From Photobacterium sp. JCM 19050 (GTDB lineage Bacteria; Pseudomonadota; Gammaproteobacteria; Enterobacterales; Vibrionaceae), in the NCBI GenBank assembly GCA_001310455.1, contig BAXG01000007.1, forward strand, positions 97,393 through 161,392: DNA of 64,000 nt. The letters run 5' to 3'. Shown here in pieces: positions 52,280 to 62,851 of the stretch (within the stretch, counting starts at the first letter, position 1; the number at the start of each line of letters is the position of its first letter). The notes under the pieces are model-generated. The model saw nothing but the letters and a program-made list of their open reading frames with translations, had not been told where the DNA came from and made no database searches. The translations under genes were made by a program, and so were the position numbers.

Positions 52280-52929
52280 TTATTTATCCAGAAGTACAAC
52301 CACAACCAACTGACTGGGGCCGTGTGCACCATACGCCAATGTCTGTTGGATATCTGCCGTCTTCGATGGGCCGGAAATCAGGATGGCATTGGTTGGCATT
52401 CCTTTATTCCACTGATTTTCTTCCGTTAATTCAGGGAAGTTACTCACAATGCCTGATTTTTTTACGATAGCAATGTGGAGTGGTGGAACCAGAGACAAAG
52501 TGCGAGGCTCTTCAACTGATGGCCACAGGGCCAGTGCGCCAGTTTCTGCAAGCGCACCAACCGTCCCGGTGATGCCGGCGTCAACGCTCTCAAACAATGA
52601 CAGCTTCCAATGGCCGATTTCTTCCTGGTAGCGAACATGTTCGCGTTCACCAATACCCTGTGTCATGTCTTCCAGGAATTCTCCGCCGGTGCCTGTGGCG
52701 ACGCACTTCACTGATTTATCGTCAAGGACGGCGTTAAGCACGTTGGGCAGCTCACTGTGAGCACATGCGATAACTTCAGCGTGACTGGCCGTCATGCAGT
52801 CGGTAAACCGCTGCAAGCGTGTATCGCATCTTCAGATTGCCAGGGCTGGTACGGCAGAGCCTCATAAGGCTTGGCAAGGGTAGCAGCGCTTCGCAGGCGA
52901 CCAAGGATATTACTTTTTGCTGAACTCAT
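52280..52929 (-). CDS. lutC: Lactate utilization protein C (frameshifted in this sequence)
   Basis: LutC/YkgG family, about 216 residues after repair, one of three proteins (LutA, LutB, LutC) needed to oxidise L-lactate to pyruvate. The N-terminus MSSAKSNILGRLRSAATLAKP, the middle VDAGITGTVGALAETGALALWPS (LUD domain) and the end HGPSQLVVVVLLDK are visible. One C is missing at 52825-52828; adding it gives EDADTRLQRFTDCMTASH. ATG at 52929 overlaps the lutB stop by four bases. The family is required for activity but the chemistry of this subunit is not settled. Confidence 0.9.
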
Positions 52930-54357
52930 TTCTGGCCTCCTTTATTGCGCTCTTTCATCAACGCGTGAAGTGTTTTTGCTGCCGGTTTAGGGGCAGTCCT
53001 GCATTGTGTCCAGGCCCCAAGCTGTTTGGGCATCATCCCCCTGAGCGCAGTGGCAACAGCGGTTCCGCTGTGATAAAGCGACGGGTGCGTTGCAGCAAAG
53101 GCAAAGCTTTTCATGGCCATGGTTTCAACGGTTTTCTTACCAACACCTTGCCCGTCAATCGGCTGATGCCCGGGCTTTGGCTCATGTTTGGCTTCATAGC
53201 GAAGGCGTAACAGCATTTCCGGAATTGGGATACGAACCGGACAAACCTCACCGCAAGCCCCACAGAGGCTGGATGCAGTTACCAATTCTTTTGTGTTTTC
53301 CATGCCCATAAGGTGAGGAGAAATGATTTTACCAATTGGGCCGGGATAAACCGTGCCGTAAGCGTGACCACCAATTCGTGTATAAACCGGGCAGTGGTTC
53401 ATACAGGCGCCGCAGCGAATGCACTGCAAGGTCTTGCGGGTTTCCTCATCCGGTACGCTTGTGAACGGCCATTATCAAGAAGCACAAGGTGAACTTCTCG
53501 CGGGCCATCCAATTCACCTTCACGACGAGGGGACGATATCATGTTGAAGTAGGTGGAAATAGCCTGACCGGTTGCTGAACGGGTCAAGGCGCTGTAAAGA
53601 GGCGGAACGTCTGAGAGGAACTCAACGACCTTTTCTATGCCGGTAATAGCAATATGGACATCTGGAACAGTTGTACACATACGGCCGTTACCTTCGTTTT
53701 CGACCAGGCAAAGTGTCCCTGTTTCCGCGACGGCAAAGTTGACCCCGGATACTCCGATATCAGCATCACGGAATTTACGACGGAGTTCACGGCGCCCGGT
53801 TTGAATCAGCGAGTCAACATCGACAGTCGGTGTAAAGTCGGTCAGATTTGCTTCGAATGTGTCGCTGACTTCCTGCTTGTTCTTGTGGATAGCAGGCATG
53901 ATGATATGGGAAGGGCGGTCTCCGTCAAGTTGGACGATATATTCACCCATATCACTTTCCAGGCATTCAATACCATGTTTTGCCATCACATGATTCAGCT
54001 CAATCTCTTCGCTGACCATTGATTTGCCTTTCACCATGACTTTGGCATCGTGACGGGCTGCGATTTTCGCAAAGATAGCATTTGCCTCGTCTGCGTTTTC
54101 GGCCAGTGGACCTGAATACCATTTTGGGTGCAGTTCGTTTCCAGCTGTTCCAGAAGATCAGGTAGCTTGCTAAGGCAACGCTGGCGGATGGCTTCGGCTT
54201 TGTCCCGAATCGCTTTTTCTTCACTAGGGTCAGGGAAAGCGGCGCGACGCTTGTCCCGCAGGTAATCCATAGCGCCACGGAAATTTTGGCGAAGTTGTTT
54301 ATCTGCGAGGGCGTCCTTGGCTTGTTCGTGGAAATGTTCCGGTACGGTATGGCTCAT
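52926..54357 (-). CDS. lutB: Lactate utilization protein B, iron-sulfur (frameshifted in this sequence)
   Basis: LutB/YkgF family, about 477 residues after repair. N-terminal LUD-type part (DFTPTVDVDSLIQTGRRELRR, GVSGVNFAVAETGTL), then two 4Fe-4S motifs CIRCGACMNHCPVY and CGACGEVCPV. Two G are missing, one near 54103 (adding it gives VHWAENADEANAIFAKIAARH) and one near 53449-53453 (YRDEETRKTLQCIRC). Start at the ATG 54357, just after the lutA stop; a GTG six bases earlier is possible. Works with LutA and LutC in L-lactate oxidation, handing electrons to the respiratory chain. Confidence 0.9.
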
Positions 54358-54359
54358 CT

Positions 54360-55121
54360 TCACTTACCTCTGGTCCGTTCAAGAAGGAAACTGGCTAAGT
54401 GCCGGCCTTTCATTGATTTTCCCTGGTAATCCAGGGCACCGTTTATATTAAGCATGCAACCCCAGTCGGCACTGACAAAATGTTCTGCGCCGGTGTTATT
54501 GAGGTTGCGCGTTTTATCCTCAACCATCGCTTGGCTGATATTTGGGTGGCGAACTGCAAAGGTTCCGCCAAATCCGCAACATTCGCTCTCGTAATCCTGA
54601 ACGCGGACTTCAACGTTATCCAATTGGTCAAGCAACGCACCGGCGGTTTTGTGAACGTTCATTTCTCGGCGAGCTGCGCAAGAGGTATGCATGACGACAG
54701 AGGTAGGGTTGCCTTTGTCTTCAAGTTTCACCCGGCATACGTTTACCAGAAATTCGGTCAGCTCAAAAACACGGTCACAAAACCGGTTAACTTCCGCTTC
54801 TTTGGCGTGACCTTTGAAAAGACGTCGGTAGTGGTGATGCATCATGCCGCCACATGAACCTGAGAGAACAATCACGGGCCAGTTTTCAGGGAAAAGTGCA
54901 ATTTGGCTGAGAGCGACTGATGTGGCTTCATCATCGTACCCGGAGGAGTAGGCTGGTTGCCCGCAGCAGGTTTGCTTTTCCACAAAGACGACGTTAATGC
55001 CCATATCTTCGAGCAGGGAAATCCCGTCAAGACCAGCTTGAGGATCAAACATGTCAACCAGACAGGTCGCATAAAAGTACACGGTGTCTGGCTTTGGTGG
55101 ATAGATCCGAATTTCGTCCAT
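54360..55121 (-). CDS. lutA: Lactate utilization protein A, (Fe-S)-binding
   Basis: LutA/YkgE family, 253 residues, intact. Two CCG domains give cysteine pairs that hold iron-sulfur clusters: CCGQPAYSSGYDDEA and CCGFGGTFAVRHPNIS. Starts MDEIRIYPPKPDTVYFYATCLVD, after an AGAGGTAAC site. First gene of the lutABC-dld operon, divergent from a LysR regulator. In Bacillus and Shewanella the LutABC complex oxidises L-lactate. In this island L-lactate is the expected product of the SDR plus FAH route, so the operon may finish sugar breakdown. Confidence 0.92.
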   Translation of the reverse strand: MDEIRIYPPKPDTVYFYATCLVDMFDPQAGLDGISLLEDMGINVVFVEKQTCCGQPAYSSGYDDEATSVALSQIALFPENWPVIVLSGSCGGMMHHHYRRLFKGHAKEAEVNRFCDRVFELTEFLVNVCRVKLEDKGNPTSVVMHTSCAARREMNVHKTAGALLDQLDNVEVRVQDYESECCGFGGTFAVRHPNISQAMVEDKTRNLNNTGAEHFVSADWGCMLNINGALDYQGKSMKGRHLASFLLERTRGK

Positions 55122-55372
55122 TGTTACCTCTTATTCATTGCTCACCCGGACAGAGCATCCCGGATTTTATTGGCGTGTTTTTATTGCAGGGGAGCAACCC
55201 AAGCTTCTTTTTGAACGCACATTGTTTTTATATTTGTTGAACTGTTGCCCACTTTTTGAATAAAAAACAAGCATGGAGGCAATAGTTTTAGAGGATTGTG
55301 ACGATACTTGTTTCCTTTTTTGGGATATATGGAAATAATGAAAAATATTGATTCCCTAAATGGCATAATGTT

Positions 55373-56270
55373 GTGCGTTCTGATGACCTCATCCTGTTCG
55401 CTCAGATAGTCGAAACTGGCTCTTTCAGTAAGGCTGCTGAACTGAATTCCCTGACAAATTCGGTAGTTAGTAAACGTCTTAACCGCTTGGAGGAAGACCT
55501 GGGTGTTCAGTTGATGTATCGGACTACTCGGCGCTTGACGTTAACCGAAGCAGGTAAAGAGCTGTATCAGGGCGCAAAAAATGTGAAGCAGGCTGCCTGG
55601 ATGCGTTCAATTCCGTTTCCGGGTTTGGGGATAAGATTAGCGGACATATCAAGATGTCGGTACCGACGATTTCAGGAGAGTTATTGCTTGCTGAAACTGT
55701 CGCTGAATTTTGTAATGACAACCCCGGACTGACCGTGGATATGTCTTTGGAGAACCGTTTTGTCGACCCGGTTGCTGAGGGATTTGATTTGGTCATCCGC
55801 ACAGGATACCTCGATGATTCCACGCTGATTGCCCGGCACATTATTGATTCACAGTGGGTGATCTGTTCAGCACCGTCGTATCTTCGAAACTTTGGCATTC
55901 CAAAGACACCTGAAGACCTAATGCACCATAACTGTTTGCAGTACGCCTACCAACTCACTGGGGCTTCGGAGTGGCAATTTAAGTCTGATAAGGACTACAC
56001 GGTGCACGTCAATGGCAGTTTTTCGACCGATAATGCAGCAGCACTCAGGAAAGCTGTGCTGGCCGGACATGGGTTGGCGTATGTGCCGAAGTGCCTTGTT
56101 TATCACGATTTAACTGAGGGCGCATTGATTGATCTTTTCCCTGACCAAGTAGGGAAGAAGCTGGGTATCTACGCTGTTTACCCCTTTACCCGTCAACCAC
56201 CGATGAAAATCAGAGCCTCATCGAGCACATTCGACATCGCTACCAGGAAATGCATTACTATTTCGTTTAA
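55373..56270 (+). CDS. LysR-family transcriptional regulator (frameshifted in this sequence)
   Basis: About 299 residues after repair. N-terminal winged helix (LILFAQIVETGSFSKAAELNSLTNSVVSKRLNRLEEDLG) and substrate-binding domain (SVPTISGELLLAETVAEF, DLVIRTGYLDDSTLIAR). Two C are missing: near 55596-55598, adding one gives QAALDAFNSVSGFGDKISG, and near 56216-56219, adding one gives RALIEHIRHRYQEMHYYFV and moves the stop to 56268. The start is GTG at 55373. The 251-base gap to the divergent lutA probably holds the shared control region, so it is the likely regulator of lactate use. Effector unknown. Confidence 0.87.
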
Positions 56271-56331
56271 AGACACCAGGAAGCCCGGAGATTCCGGGCT
56301 TGAAGTTCACTGACTGATCTTAATCGGGGAC

Positions 56332-57162
56332 TTACATGATGGCACCGGCCATCTCTGCACCTTTGCCTATCGAATCATCAATCTCGCTCACCAGAGATTC
56401 ATGAAGTCCTAAAATTCCAAACTCTTCCTGTGATGTCAGCCAATTGGCTTTGTCATCATCAGCAATATCATTCCAATCGGTATTAATCTTAATCGACAGT
56501 CGAAGAATATGAGCCAGTTCCATTTGCGCGTCCGCGTCAACAGCCGGCTCGTATTGCTTACGAATGGCATTTACGAGTGGTTCAGCAAACTTCCAGGAGT
56601 TCGCAAGATCGCTGCCAATGGATGCTGAATCAGTGTTGATTATAATGCGCTGGGCTTCTGGCCAACTCTTGCCCGTTTCCATCAGTGCCTGCATATCAGC
56701 CACCCGATCGCTGACGGCGGTGTATACCACCAGATCGCCAATGCTGTGCATGACGCCTGCGGTAAAGGCTTCATCCGGTGTGGTCTCTGTGCTTTTGGCA
56801 ATTGTTTTACACAAGTTTGCCACTTCAAACGTCTGTGCCCAGAACTGGCTGATATTGACTCCTTTAATTTTCGGGAAAGAATCAACCAGTGAAGAAGCAA
56901 GTACGAGCGTACGAATAGGTTGCAGACCAATTCGTATCACCGCTTCATTAATCGATCCAACTTCTCTGTTGCGGCCAAAATAAGCGGAATTTGCCAAACG
57001 CAAAACACGTGCGCTAATGACCTGTTCAAGCTGAATTTTTTCGGCGACTTTGTTCAGGTTAACATCGCCGCTGTTTACCATGTCCATCAGTTCCTGGACG
57101 ACTTTTGGCATCTGCGGAAGTTTGTGTGTTGTATTTAGAATGTTGATTGAATCCATTTTCAA
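56332..57162 (-). CDS. HDOD domain protein
   Basis: A 276-residue HDOD protein, a degenerate HD phosphohydrolase fold used in signalling. LPQMPKVVQELMDMVNSGDVNLNKVAEKIQLEQVISARVLRLANSAYFG is the domain start, and EAVIRIGLQPIRTLVLASSLVD and AGVMHSIGDLVVY follow. HDOD proteins in Vibrio and relatives act with chemotaxis, flagellar or cyclic-di-GMP signalling without known enzyme activity. Stands alone with no signalling partner beside it. The ATG at 57162 has GAGGTTGAAA before it. Frame intact. Confidence 0.87.
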   Translation of the reverse strand: MKMDSINILNTTHKLPQMPKVVQELMDMVNSGDVNLNKVAEKIQLEQVISARVLRLANSAYFGRNREVGSINEAVIRIGLQPIRTLVLASSLVDSFPKIKGVNISQFWAQTFEVANLCKTIAKSTETTPDEAFTAGVMHSIGDLVVYTAVSDRVADMQALMETGKSWPEAQRIIINTDSASIGSDLANSWKFAEPLVNAIRKQYEPAVDADAQMELAHILRLSIKINTDWNDIADDDKANWLTSQEEFGILGLHESLVSEIDDSIGKGAEMAGAIM

Positions 57163-57232
57163 CCTCTTACGTCAGTGACTTACGTCTTAACTATAGAACA
57201 TTATTGTTGCCGTTGAGTAAACGTTAAAAAGA

Positions 57233-57269
57233 AAAGACCACGAACATCACTACGATATTCGTGGTCTTT
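57233..57269. terminator. Terminator downstream of the DUF3581 gene
   Basis: AAAGACCACGAA/TTCGTGGTCTTT 12-bp stem with a 13-base loop and flanking T. On the minus strand it follows the stop of the DUF3581 gene. Confidence 0.75.
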
Positions 57270-57304
57270 ATTGTTTTTTGAAATAACGCACTAAATACAG
57301 AGAA

Positions 57305-58015
57305 TTATGCGAATGCAAAGTCCTGCTTGCGTTGATTAAAACGGGTTACAAGCTCATCCACGGTTTCTTGGCAATATGGGCGCAGTCCGCTCATTATCAT
57401 GCGTTTTTTACCTTGTCCGATAATCTCATCTCCTTCCTTAAAGCAGAAGGAGAGAGTGACACTGCCTTTTTTGCCGTCTACATCGATTTCTGATTGGGTC
57501 AATTCCACACAAGGATTTGTAAAATCAAGGTGGTTGAAAGAGAGTGACATGCTCTCGTAAATCACCAGGGGGCGATCCGGATTAATCATGGCATTGGCTT
57601 CTTTCATCAATGGGACCATGATGTGAGGGAAATTCATGCCGGAAAACTGAACATAATTTTGAGCAACATGTTCTGCCAACATAGGGTCTTTTCGGCATTG
57701 GCCTTCTCTTTGGATATTGAGGTAGGATTTGCCGTTGGCGTCGATGATTGTCAACTTCCCGTTGTCCTGATGTGAGATCATCAACTGAGTGGTATCAGAA
57801 ATCATGCCGGAAAACTCTACGTGCATGGATTCACTGATCCCTTCGCGAGCCAATACAACTGAAAAAAGAAGGTCTCCCGGGACACAAAAACGTTTTGCAT
57901 CTTCGTCATGAATTGGGTTGAAATCACCAGCTACATGTTTGGCGAAGTCACTGGCCTGTTTGCGGGAGAACTGGAGAAAACCATTATTTTCGGTGTAGTA
58001 GTTTTCTAATTGCAT
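57305..58015 (-). CDS. DUF3581 family protein
   Basis: A 236-residue protein of the DUF3581 family found in Vibrio, Shewanella and relatives. FSRKQASDFAKHVAGDFNPIHDEDAKRFCVPGDLLFSVVLA resembles a MaoC/hot-dog hydratase start (Asp-Phe-Asn-Pro-Ile-His motif), suggesting a hot-dog fold, but no activity is known. C-terminal ITIQQ-like enzymatic motifs are not seen. Intact, monocistronic; divergent from cobB across about 195 bases. Confidence 0.85.
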   Translation of the reverse strand: MQLENYYTENNGFLQFSRKQASDFAKHVAGDFNPIHDEDAKRFCVPGDLLFSVVLAREGISESMHVEFSGMISDTTQLMISHQDNGKLTIIDANGKSYLNIQREGQCRKDPMLAEHVAQNYVQFSGMNFPHIMVPLMKEANAMINPDRPLVIYESMSLSFNHLDFTNPCVELTQSEIDVDGKKGSVTLSFCFKEGDEIIGQGKKRMIMSGLRPYCQETVDELVTRFNQRKQDFAFA

Positions 58016-58210
58016 TGGGTTTGAGCCACCTATGTCACAAAGATGGCGCGTATTTTACATGAAAGCATCAATGCAAATGGTCGAGCCAGTTGGCAGCTTG
58101 CGAAGTTAATGGAATTCAGATTGTTAGACCATGGTATAACCCCGAAATCTATGATGGATTACCCCTAAGTGGTATAACTGGAAACAGAAGAAACGCACAG
58201 GAAAGCTATT

Positions 58211-58924
58211 ATGTCTTACCCGTACAAGAACATTGTTATTCTCACCGGAGCCGGTATTTCGGCAGAGTCCGGCATCAGGACGTTCCGGGATCAGGATGGC
58301 CTTTGGGAAAATCACCACGTAGAAGATGTCGCCACACCGGAAGGGTATGCCCGCAATCCCGGATTGGTACAACAGTTTTACAATGACCGCCGGAAACAAC
58401 TTCATGGTGCAGAGCCGAATGCAGCCCATCAGGCCCTTGCAAAGTTAGAGCGGGAAAGTGAAGGATCGGTTCTTGTGGTCACTCAAAACATAGACAACCT
58501 CCATGAGAAAGCCGGCTCAGAAAATATTATTCATATGCATGGCGAACTTCTCAAAGCTCGCTGTGGGACAACAAACCAGGCTGTAGATTGGTTAGGTGAT
58601 ATTACCGAAGCTGACCTTTGTCATTGCTGCCAGATGCCAACCCAAATGCGTCCTCATGTCGTGTGGTTTGGTGAAATGCCACTGGGTATGGACAAAATTC
58701 ATGAAGCGCTAAACAATGCTGACTTGTTTATTTCAATTGGTACGTCAGGCGCGGTGTATCCGGCGGCAGGATTTGTACATGAAGCAGCAATGCACGGTGC
58801 GCACACGGTGGAACTTAATCTGGAGCCAAGTGCGGTAGAGAGTGAATTTGAAGAAAAGCGTTATGGCAGGGCATCATCACTTGTGCCGGAGTTTGTTGAG
58901 GAAATCCTGGCGCTTCAAAAGTAG
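58211..58924 (+). CDS. cobB: NAD-dependent protein deacylase (sirtuin)
   Basis: CobB-type sirtuin, 237 residues. [34 protein letters not shown] and the catalytic His in [12 protein letters not shown] are present, with a Cys-rich zinc region. FYNDRR carries the Tyr-x-x-Arg pair known to let class III sirtuins remove succinyl groups. It removes acetyl and succinyl groups from lysines, including acetyl-CoA synthetase. Start at 58211 after AGGAAAGC. Convergent with potD with a terminator in between. Frame intact. Confidence 0.95.
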   Translation: MSYPYKNIVILTGAGISAESGIRTFRDQDGLWENHHVEDVATPEGYARNPGLVQQFYNDRRKQLHGAEPNAAHQALAKLERESEGSVLVVTQNIDNLHEKAGSENIIHMHGELLKARCGTTNQAVDWLGDITEADLCHCCQMPTQMRPHVVWFGEMPLGMDKIHEALNNADLFISIGTSGAVYPAAGFVHEAAMHGAHTVELNLEPSAVESEFEEKRYGRASSLVPEFVEEILALQK

Positions 58925-58951
58925 CTTTCAGCAAAAGCATTACGCATCAGA

Positions 58952-58974
58952 AAGGGCAGCCATTTGGCTGCCCT
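58952..58974. terminator. Bidirectional terminator between cobB and potD
   Basis: AAGGGCAGCC/GGCTGCCCTT stem with an ATTT loop between convergent genes. Confidence 0.85.
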
Positions 58975-58995
58975 TGGTGTTTCTGTATCCAGTGA

Positions 58996-60053
58996 TTACT
59001 CGCCGGCTTTCAGTTTCTGGAAGTAGTCTTCATACAGAACAACTGCATCACCTACTGAGTCTTGCCACTCACCGGCTTCCATTACGTCTTTTGGAGGGAA
59101 GATGCTTGGATCGTTGCGGAAAGATTCTGGCAACAGAGGCAGAGCAGCCTTAACCGGGGTAGGGTAGCCGATCATTACTGACAGTTTGGCTGCATTTTCA
59201 GGACGCAGCAGGAAGTCGATCATCTTGTGAGCGGCTTCAACATGCTTGGCATTCTTAGGAATGGCAAGGCTGTCCATCCAGAAAATAGCGCCGTCTTTTG
59301 GCAGATGATGTCGATTGGTGCGCCATCCTGACGAGCCTGGTATGCAGAACCATTCCACAGCATACCCAGTGAAGTTTCACCAGCCATGTATGGGTTTGCC
59401 GGGAAGTCTGAGTTAAATACCAACACATTTGGCATCAGCTTTTTCAGTTCTTCGTAGGCTTGTTTGATTTGCTCTGGGTCGCGAGTGTTACCTGAATAAC
59501 CGAGCTTACGCAGTGCGATGTGGAAGAACTCGCGAGCGTCGTCCATCATCATCAGCTGGCCTTCCCATTTAGGGTCCCACAGGTCTGCCCATGAATGCAC
59601 TTCGCTTTTGTCCAGCATGTCAGTGTTGATGCCAATGCCGGTCGCACCCCAGATATATGGAATAGAATATTCGTTATTAGGGTCGAACGATTTGTTCAGG
59701 GTGTTTTCATCCAAGCCACCGAAGTGAGAAAGCTTGGATTTGTCGATTTTCTGCAGCATGCCTTCTTGACGCATTTTCTTTACGTAATACGTAGATGGCA
59801 CAACCAGGTCGTAACCAACCGGGTTAGTTTTCAGTTTCGCGTACATCGATTCGTTCGACTCGTAAGTCGAATAAATCACCTTGATGCCGGTTTCCTTGGT
59901 GAATTCTTCAAGAACTTCTTGCGGAATGTACTCAGACCAGTTGTAGAAATAGAGTACGTTGTTTTCTTCAGCTGCAACGGCTGTAGAGGCAGTACCACCA
60001 AACAGGGACGCAGCCAGGGAAGCGCCGAGAACGAGCTTTGACCACAATTTCAT
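58996..60053 (-). CDS. potD: Spermidine/putrescine-binding protein (frameshifted in this sequence)
   Basis: Periplasmic polyamine-binding protein, about 352 residues after repair. Signal peptide (LGASLAASLFGGTASTAVAAE, to about residue 28), mature start NNVLYFYNWSEYIPQEVLEEF, ligand region SLGMLWNGSAYQAR and, after the break, KDGAIFWMDSLAIPKNAKH. One G is missing at 59299-59303; adding it gives DIIWPKDGAIF. Ends LYEDYFQKLKAGE. Lies downstream of potC on the same strand with a hairpin between. Captures spermidine for PotABC. Confidence 0.94.
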
Positions 60054-60085
60054 GGGTAACTCCTATCACACCAATATATAAAAAG

Positions 60086-60105
60086 GGGCAGCGAATGTGC
60101 TGCCC
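60086..60105 (-). other. Hairpin between potC and potD
   Basis: GGGCAGC/GCTGCCC stem with a 6-base loop inside the 74-base gap. It resembles an mRNA stabiliser that would raise the potD message over potABC, as is common for binding-protein genes. Confidence 0.5.
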
Positions 60106-60127
60106 GTTATTCCAAAATTTGCAGCAA

Positions 60128-60898
60128 TTAACGGGACCGGTCTCGGGCCAGCAATTGCGAACATACCACCAGAGTGAGTGAAATAATCAGCATAATCGTT
60201 GCCAATGCGTTCACTTCAGGCGATACGCCAACCTTCACCATTGAGTAAATCTTCAGAGGCAAGATTTCATAGGTCGGGCCGGTAACAAACGAGCTGACAA
60301 TGACGTCATCCAGCGACAGCGTAAAGCTCAGCAACCAACCTGCAGCGACGGCCGGGGCCGCGAGAGGGAGGATGATCTTGCTCAGGATAACCCACTCGCT
60401 GGCACCAAGGTCTTTGGCCGCTTCGAGCATCCGTACATCAAAACCGTTCAGGCGACTGTAGACCGTTACCACAACAAATGGCAGACAGAATGTAATGTGA
60501 GACAGCAGAAGGGTAAGGAAACCCAGCTGTGCGCCCAGGATTACAAACAATGCCAACAATGAAATGGCCATTACGATGTCCGGTGACATCATGACAACAA
60601 AAAGCATGCCATTGACGAATGTTTTGCCACGGAAGCGGTAACGGTAAAGTGCTACTGCTGTCAGGCTGCCAATAATCGCCGCTGCTGTGGCTGAAAGCAC
60701 CGCAATGGTAATGGAATTAATGGCAGCTTGGGTCAAGCTGTCGTTGTTAACCAACTGGCTATACCACTTGAGGGTAAAACCACGCCAGTCCATTCCGAAC
60801 TTACTTGCGTTAAACGAGTTAACGATAAGAATGATGATCGGAATATAAAGGAACGCATAAACCAGCGACATAAAGCTGGTTTTGAACAATCTTGTCAT
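60128..60898 (-). CDS. potC: Spermidine/putrescine ABC transporter permease C
   Basis: Inner-membrane permease, 256 residues, six helices (SLVYAFLYIPIIILIVNSF is the first). The coupling motif [26 protein letters not shown] is clear. Pairs with PotB. Its ATG at 60898 overlaps the potB stop by four bases. Frame intact. Confidence 0.95.
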   Translation of the reverse strand: MTRLFKTSFMSLVYAFLYIPIIILIVNSFNASKFGMDWRGFTLKWYSQLVNNDSLTQAAINSITIAVLSATAAAIIGSLTAVALYRYRFRGKTFVNGMLFVVMMSPDIVMAISLLALFVILGAQLGFLTLLLSHITFCLPFVVVTVYSRLNGFDVRMLEAAKDLGASEWVILSKIILPLAAPAVAAGWLLSFTLSLDDVIVSSFVTGPTYEILPLKIYSMVKVGVSPEVNALATIMLIISLTLVVCSQLLARDRSR

Positions 60899-61749
60899 TC
60901 CAGCTCTACCTTCTTGTTAAGCAGTTTACCTACACGGTAGTAAGCAAACAGCAGCAAGCCCATTGCGACAGTCAGGGAAACGCTTGTGGCAGAACCGAAC
61001 GGCCAGTCACGTACGTTGAGTATCTGACTCTTAATCACGTTACCAATAAGCAGGTTCTTCGCACCGCCAAGGAGGTCGGATACATAGAACATGCCCAGCG
61101 CCGGAAGCAGTACCAAAAGACAGCCCGCAATAATACCCGGCATTGTCAGTGGAAGAATTACTTTCACAAAGGTCTGGAACTTGCTGGCACCAAGGTCTTT
61201 TGCCGCTTCAAGGTAGCTGTTGTCCAGTTTTTCGATACTGGTATAAAGAGGCAGAATCATAAACGGCAGCAGGATATACACCAGGCCGACCATAACGGCA
61301 TATTCGGTGTACATGATGCGCAGAGGTTTATCGATCAAGCCAATCGCCAACAGCCCTTCATTCAGCAAACCGCGTGTACCCAGGAACAGCTTCAGACCGT
61401 AAGTCCGGATCAAAGAGTTGGTCCAGAAAGGTACAATCACCAGAAACAGCATAAAAGGACGCAGTTTCTGAGGCATGCGTGCAATAACAAATGCAAACGG
61501 GTAACCGATCGCCAGGCAGAGCAGGGTAGCGGTGGCCGCCATGTAGAACGAATGCCACACGACTTTCGCATACAACGGATCCAGCAGCTTCCCGTAGTTG
61601 CTCAGGGTAAACGTCATCTCAATGAGGTCAGTTTCGCTGCGCGTCAGGAAGCTTGTCCCGATGATCATCAGGTTGGGGAAAAAGACAAAAATAACCAGCC
61701 AACCAACAATCAGGGAGATAATTGCGTTTTGGAGGTTAAGCTTCTTCAT
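60895..61749 (-). CDS. potB: Spermidine/putrescine ABC transporter permease B
   Basis: Permease, 284 residues, [25 protein letters not shown] at the start and coupling motif [29 protein letters not shown] at 61749 lies inside the end of potA, 14 bases before its stop, a coupled arrangement. The frame extends upstream to 61827 but the overlap position and homologue N-termini favour 61749. Intact. Confidence 0.95.
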   Translation of the reverse strand: MKKLNLQNAIISLIVGWLVIFVFFPNLMIIGTSFLTRSETDLIEMTFTLSNYGKLLDPLYAKVVWHSFYMAATATLLCLAIGYPFAFVIARMPQKLRPFMLFLVIVPFWTNSLIRTYGLKLFLGTRGLLNEGLLAIGLIDKPLRIMYTEYAVMVGLVYILLPFMILPLYTSIEKLDNSYLEAAKDLGASKFQTFVKVILPLTMPGIIAGCLLVLLPALGMFYVSDLLGGAKNLLIGNVIKSQILNVRDWPFGSATSVSLTVAMGLLLFAYYRVGKLLNKKVELE

Positions 61750-62851
61750 AAGGCAGTACCACTTCCCAGCTTTCAACCCAGGTAATGGCCACTTTCTGAT
61801 CCAGAGAGTGGTCAACGTCAGGATCATCTTCGTTGAAGAACTCGCTGATCATTACGTTCTGACCGGATTCAAGCTCAACAACGGAATCCAGTGTCATACC
61901 TTTGTAAGTACGCTCACGAACGTAACCGACGATGCCGCTTACAGCGCCATTATCATGGATTTCTTCAATACGAAGGTCTTCCGGACGCAGAAGTACGGAT
62001 ATACGATCACCAACAGCGACGTTCATTTTGCAATGAACAACACAGTTGCGGCCTTCAATATCAGCGCGGATGTTTTCATCGTCGATGTGATCAGTCACAA
62101 CAGCGTTAAACACGTTGATCTCGCCAATAAAGCGGGCTACAAACAGGTTGGCTGGCTCTTCATAGATCTCACGCGGTGTACCATCCTGTTCAATATGGCC
62201 GTCACGCATAACAATGATGCGGTCAGACATAGACAGGGCTTCTTCCTGATCGTGAGTGACGAAGATAAAGGTGATACCCAGCTTGCGCTGAAGCTGTTTA
62301 AGTTCGATTTGCATTTGTTTGCGCAGTTTATAATCCAGCGCAGACAAAGATTCGTCCAGCAACAACACTTTTGGCTTGTTTACAACGGCACGCGCAATTG
62401 CAACGCGTTGTTGTTGGCCACCAGAAAGCTGATGCGGTTTTCGCGGCGCATATTGGTCAAGCTGCACCATACGGAGGGCTTCCATCACACGCGGTTCGAT
62501 CTCGTTTTCGGCAACTTTCTGCATGCGCAGGCCGAAAGCGACGTTATCGTATACCGTCATATGAGGGAAAAGGGCATAACTCTGAAATACCGTATTCACG
62601 TGCCGGTTTTCTGCTGGAACGGAAGTTACGTCTGTATCTTCCAGCAAAATTTGACCCGCGTCAGCATCTTCCAAACCTGCAATCAAACGAAGCACTGTCG
62701 TTTTACCACAGCCGGAAGGGCCCAGAATTGTCAAGAACTCACCGTTATTTACCTCCAGATCCAAATTGGAGATAACGGCCTTACCGTCAAAGCTTTTAGT
62801 TAGTCCCTTGAGCCGGATAACGGGTTTTCCAGTCGGTTGTGCAGCGTTCAA
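61736..62851 (-). CDS. potA: Spermidine/putrescine ABC transporter ATP-binding protein
   Basis: ATPase of the PotABCD importer, about 371 residues from the TTG at 62851. Walker [11 protein letters not shown]-loop [12 protein letters not shown], signature [14 protein letters not shown], Walker B VLLLDES (Asp-Glu-Ser in place of Asp-Glu-Pro), switch His in THDQ, then a C-terminal TOBE domain. I choose TTG because a purine-rich GAAGAGAGA stretch precedes it and family N-termini fit; the ATG pair at 62905 lacks a ribosome site. First gene of the potABCD operon. The Ser in Walker B is seen in other PotA proteins. Confidence 0.92.
   Translation of the reverse strand: MNAAQPTGKPVIRLKGLTKSFDGKAVISNLDLEVNNGEFLTILGPSGCGKTTVLRLIAGLEDADAGQILLEDTDVTSVPAENRHVNTVFQSYALFPHMTVYDNVAFGLRMQKVAENEIEPRVMEALRMVQLDQYAPRKPHQLSGGQQQRVAIARAVVNKPKVLLLDESLSALDYKLRKQMQIELKQLQRKLGITFIFVTHDQEEALSMSDRIIVMRDGHIEQDGTPREIYEEPANLFVARFIGEINVFNAVVTDHIDDENIRADIEGRNCVVHCKMNVAVGDRISVLLRPEDLRIEEIHDNGAVSGIVGYVRERTYKGMTLDSVVELESGQNVMISEFFNEDDPDVDHSLDQKVAITWVESWEVVLPYEEA

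Noticed and set aside
60892..61785. 297-residue open frame on the plus strand
   Set aside because: Antisense of potB; low-complexity Gln-rich product typical of shadow frames.
61598..62803. 401-residue open frame on the plus strand
   Set aside because: Antisense shadow of potA and potB, which are intact and recognised.
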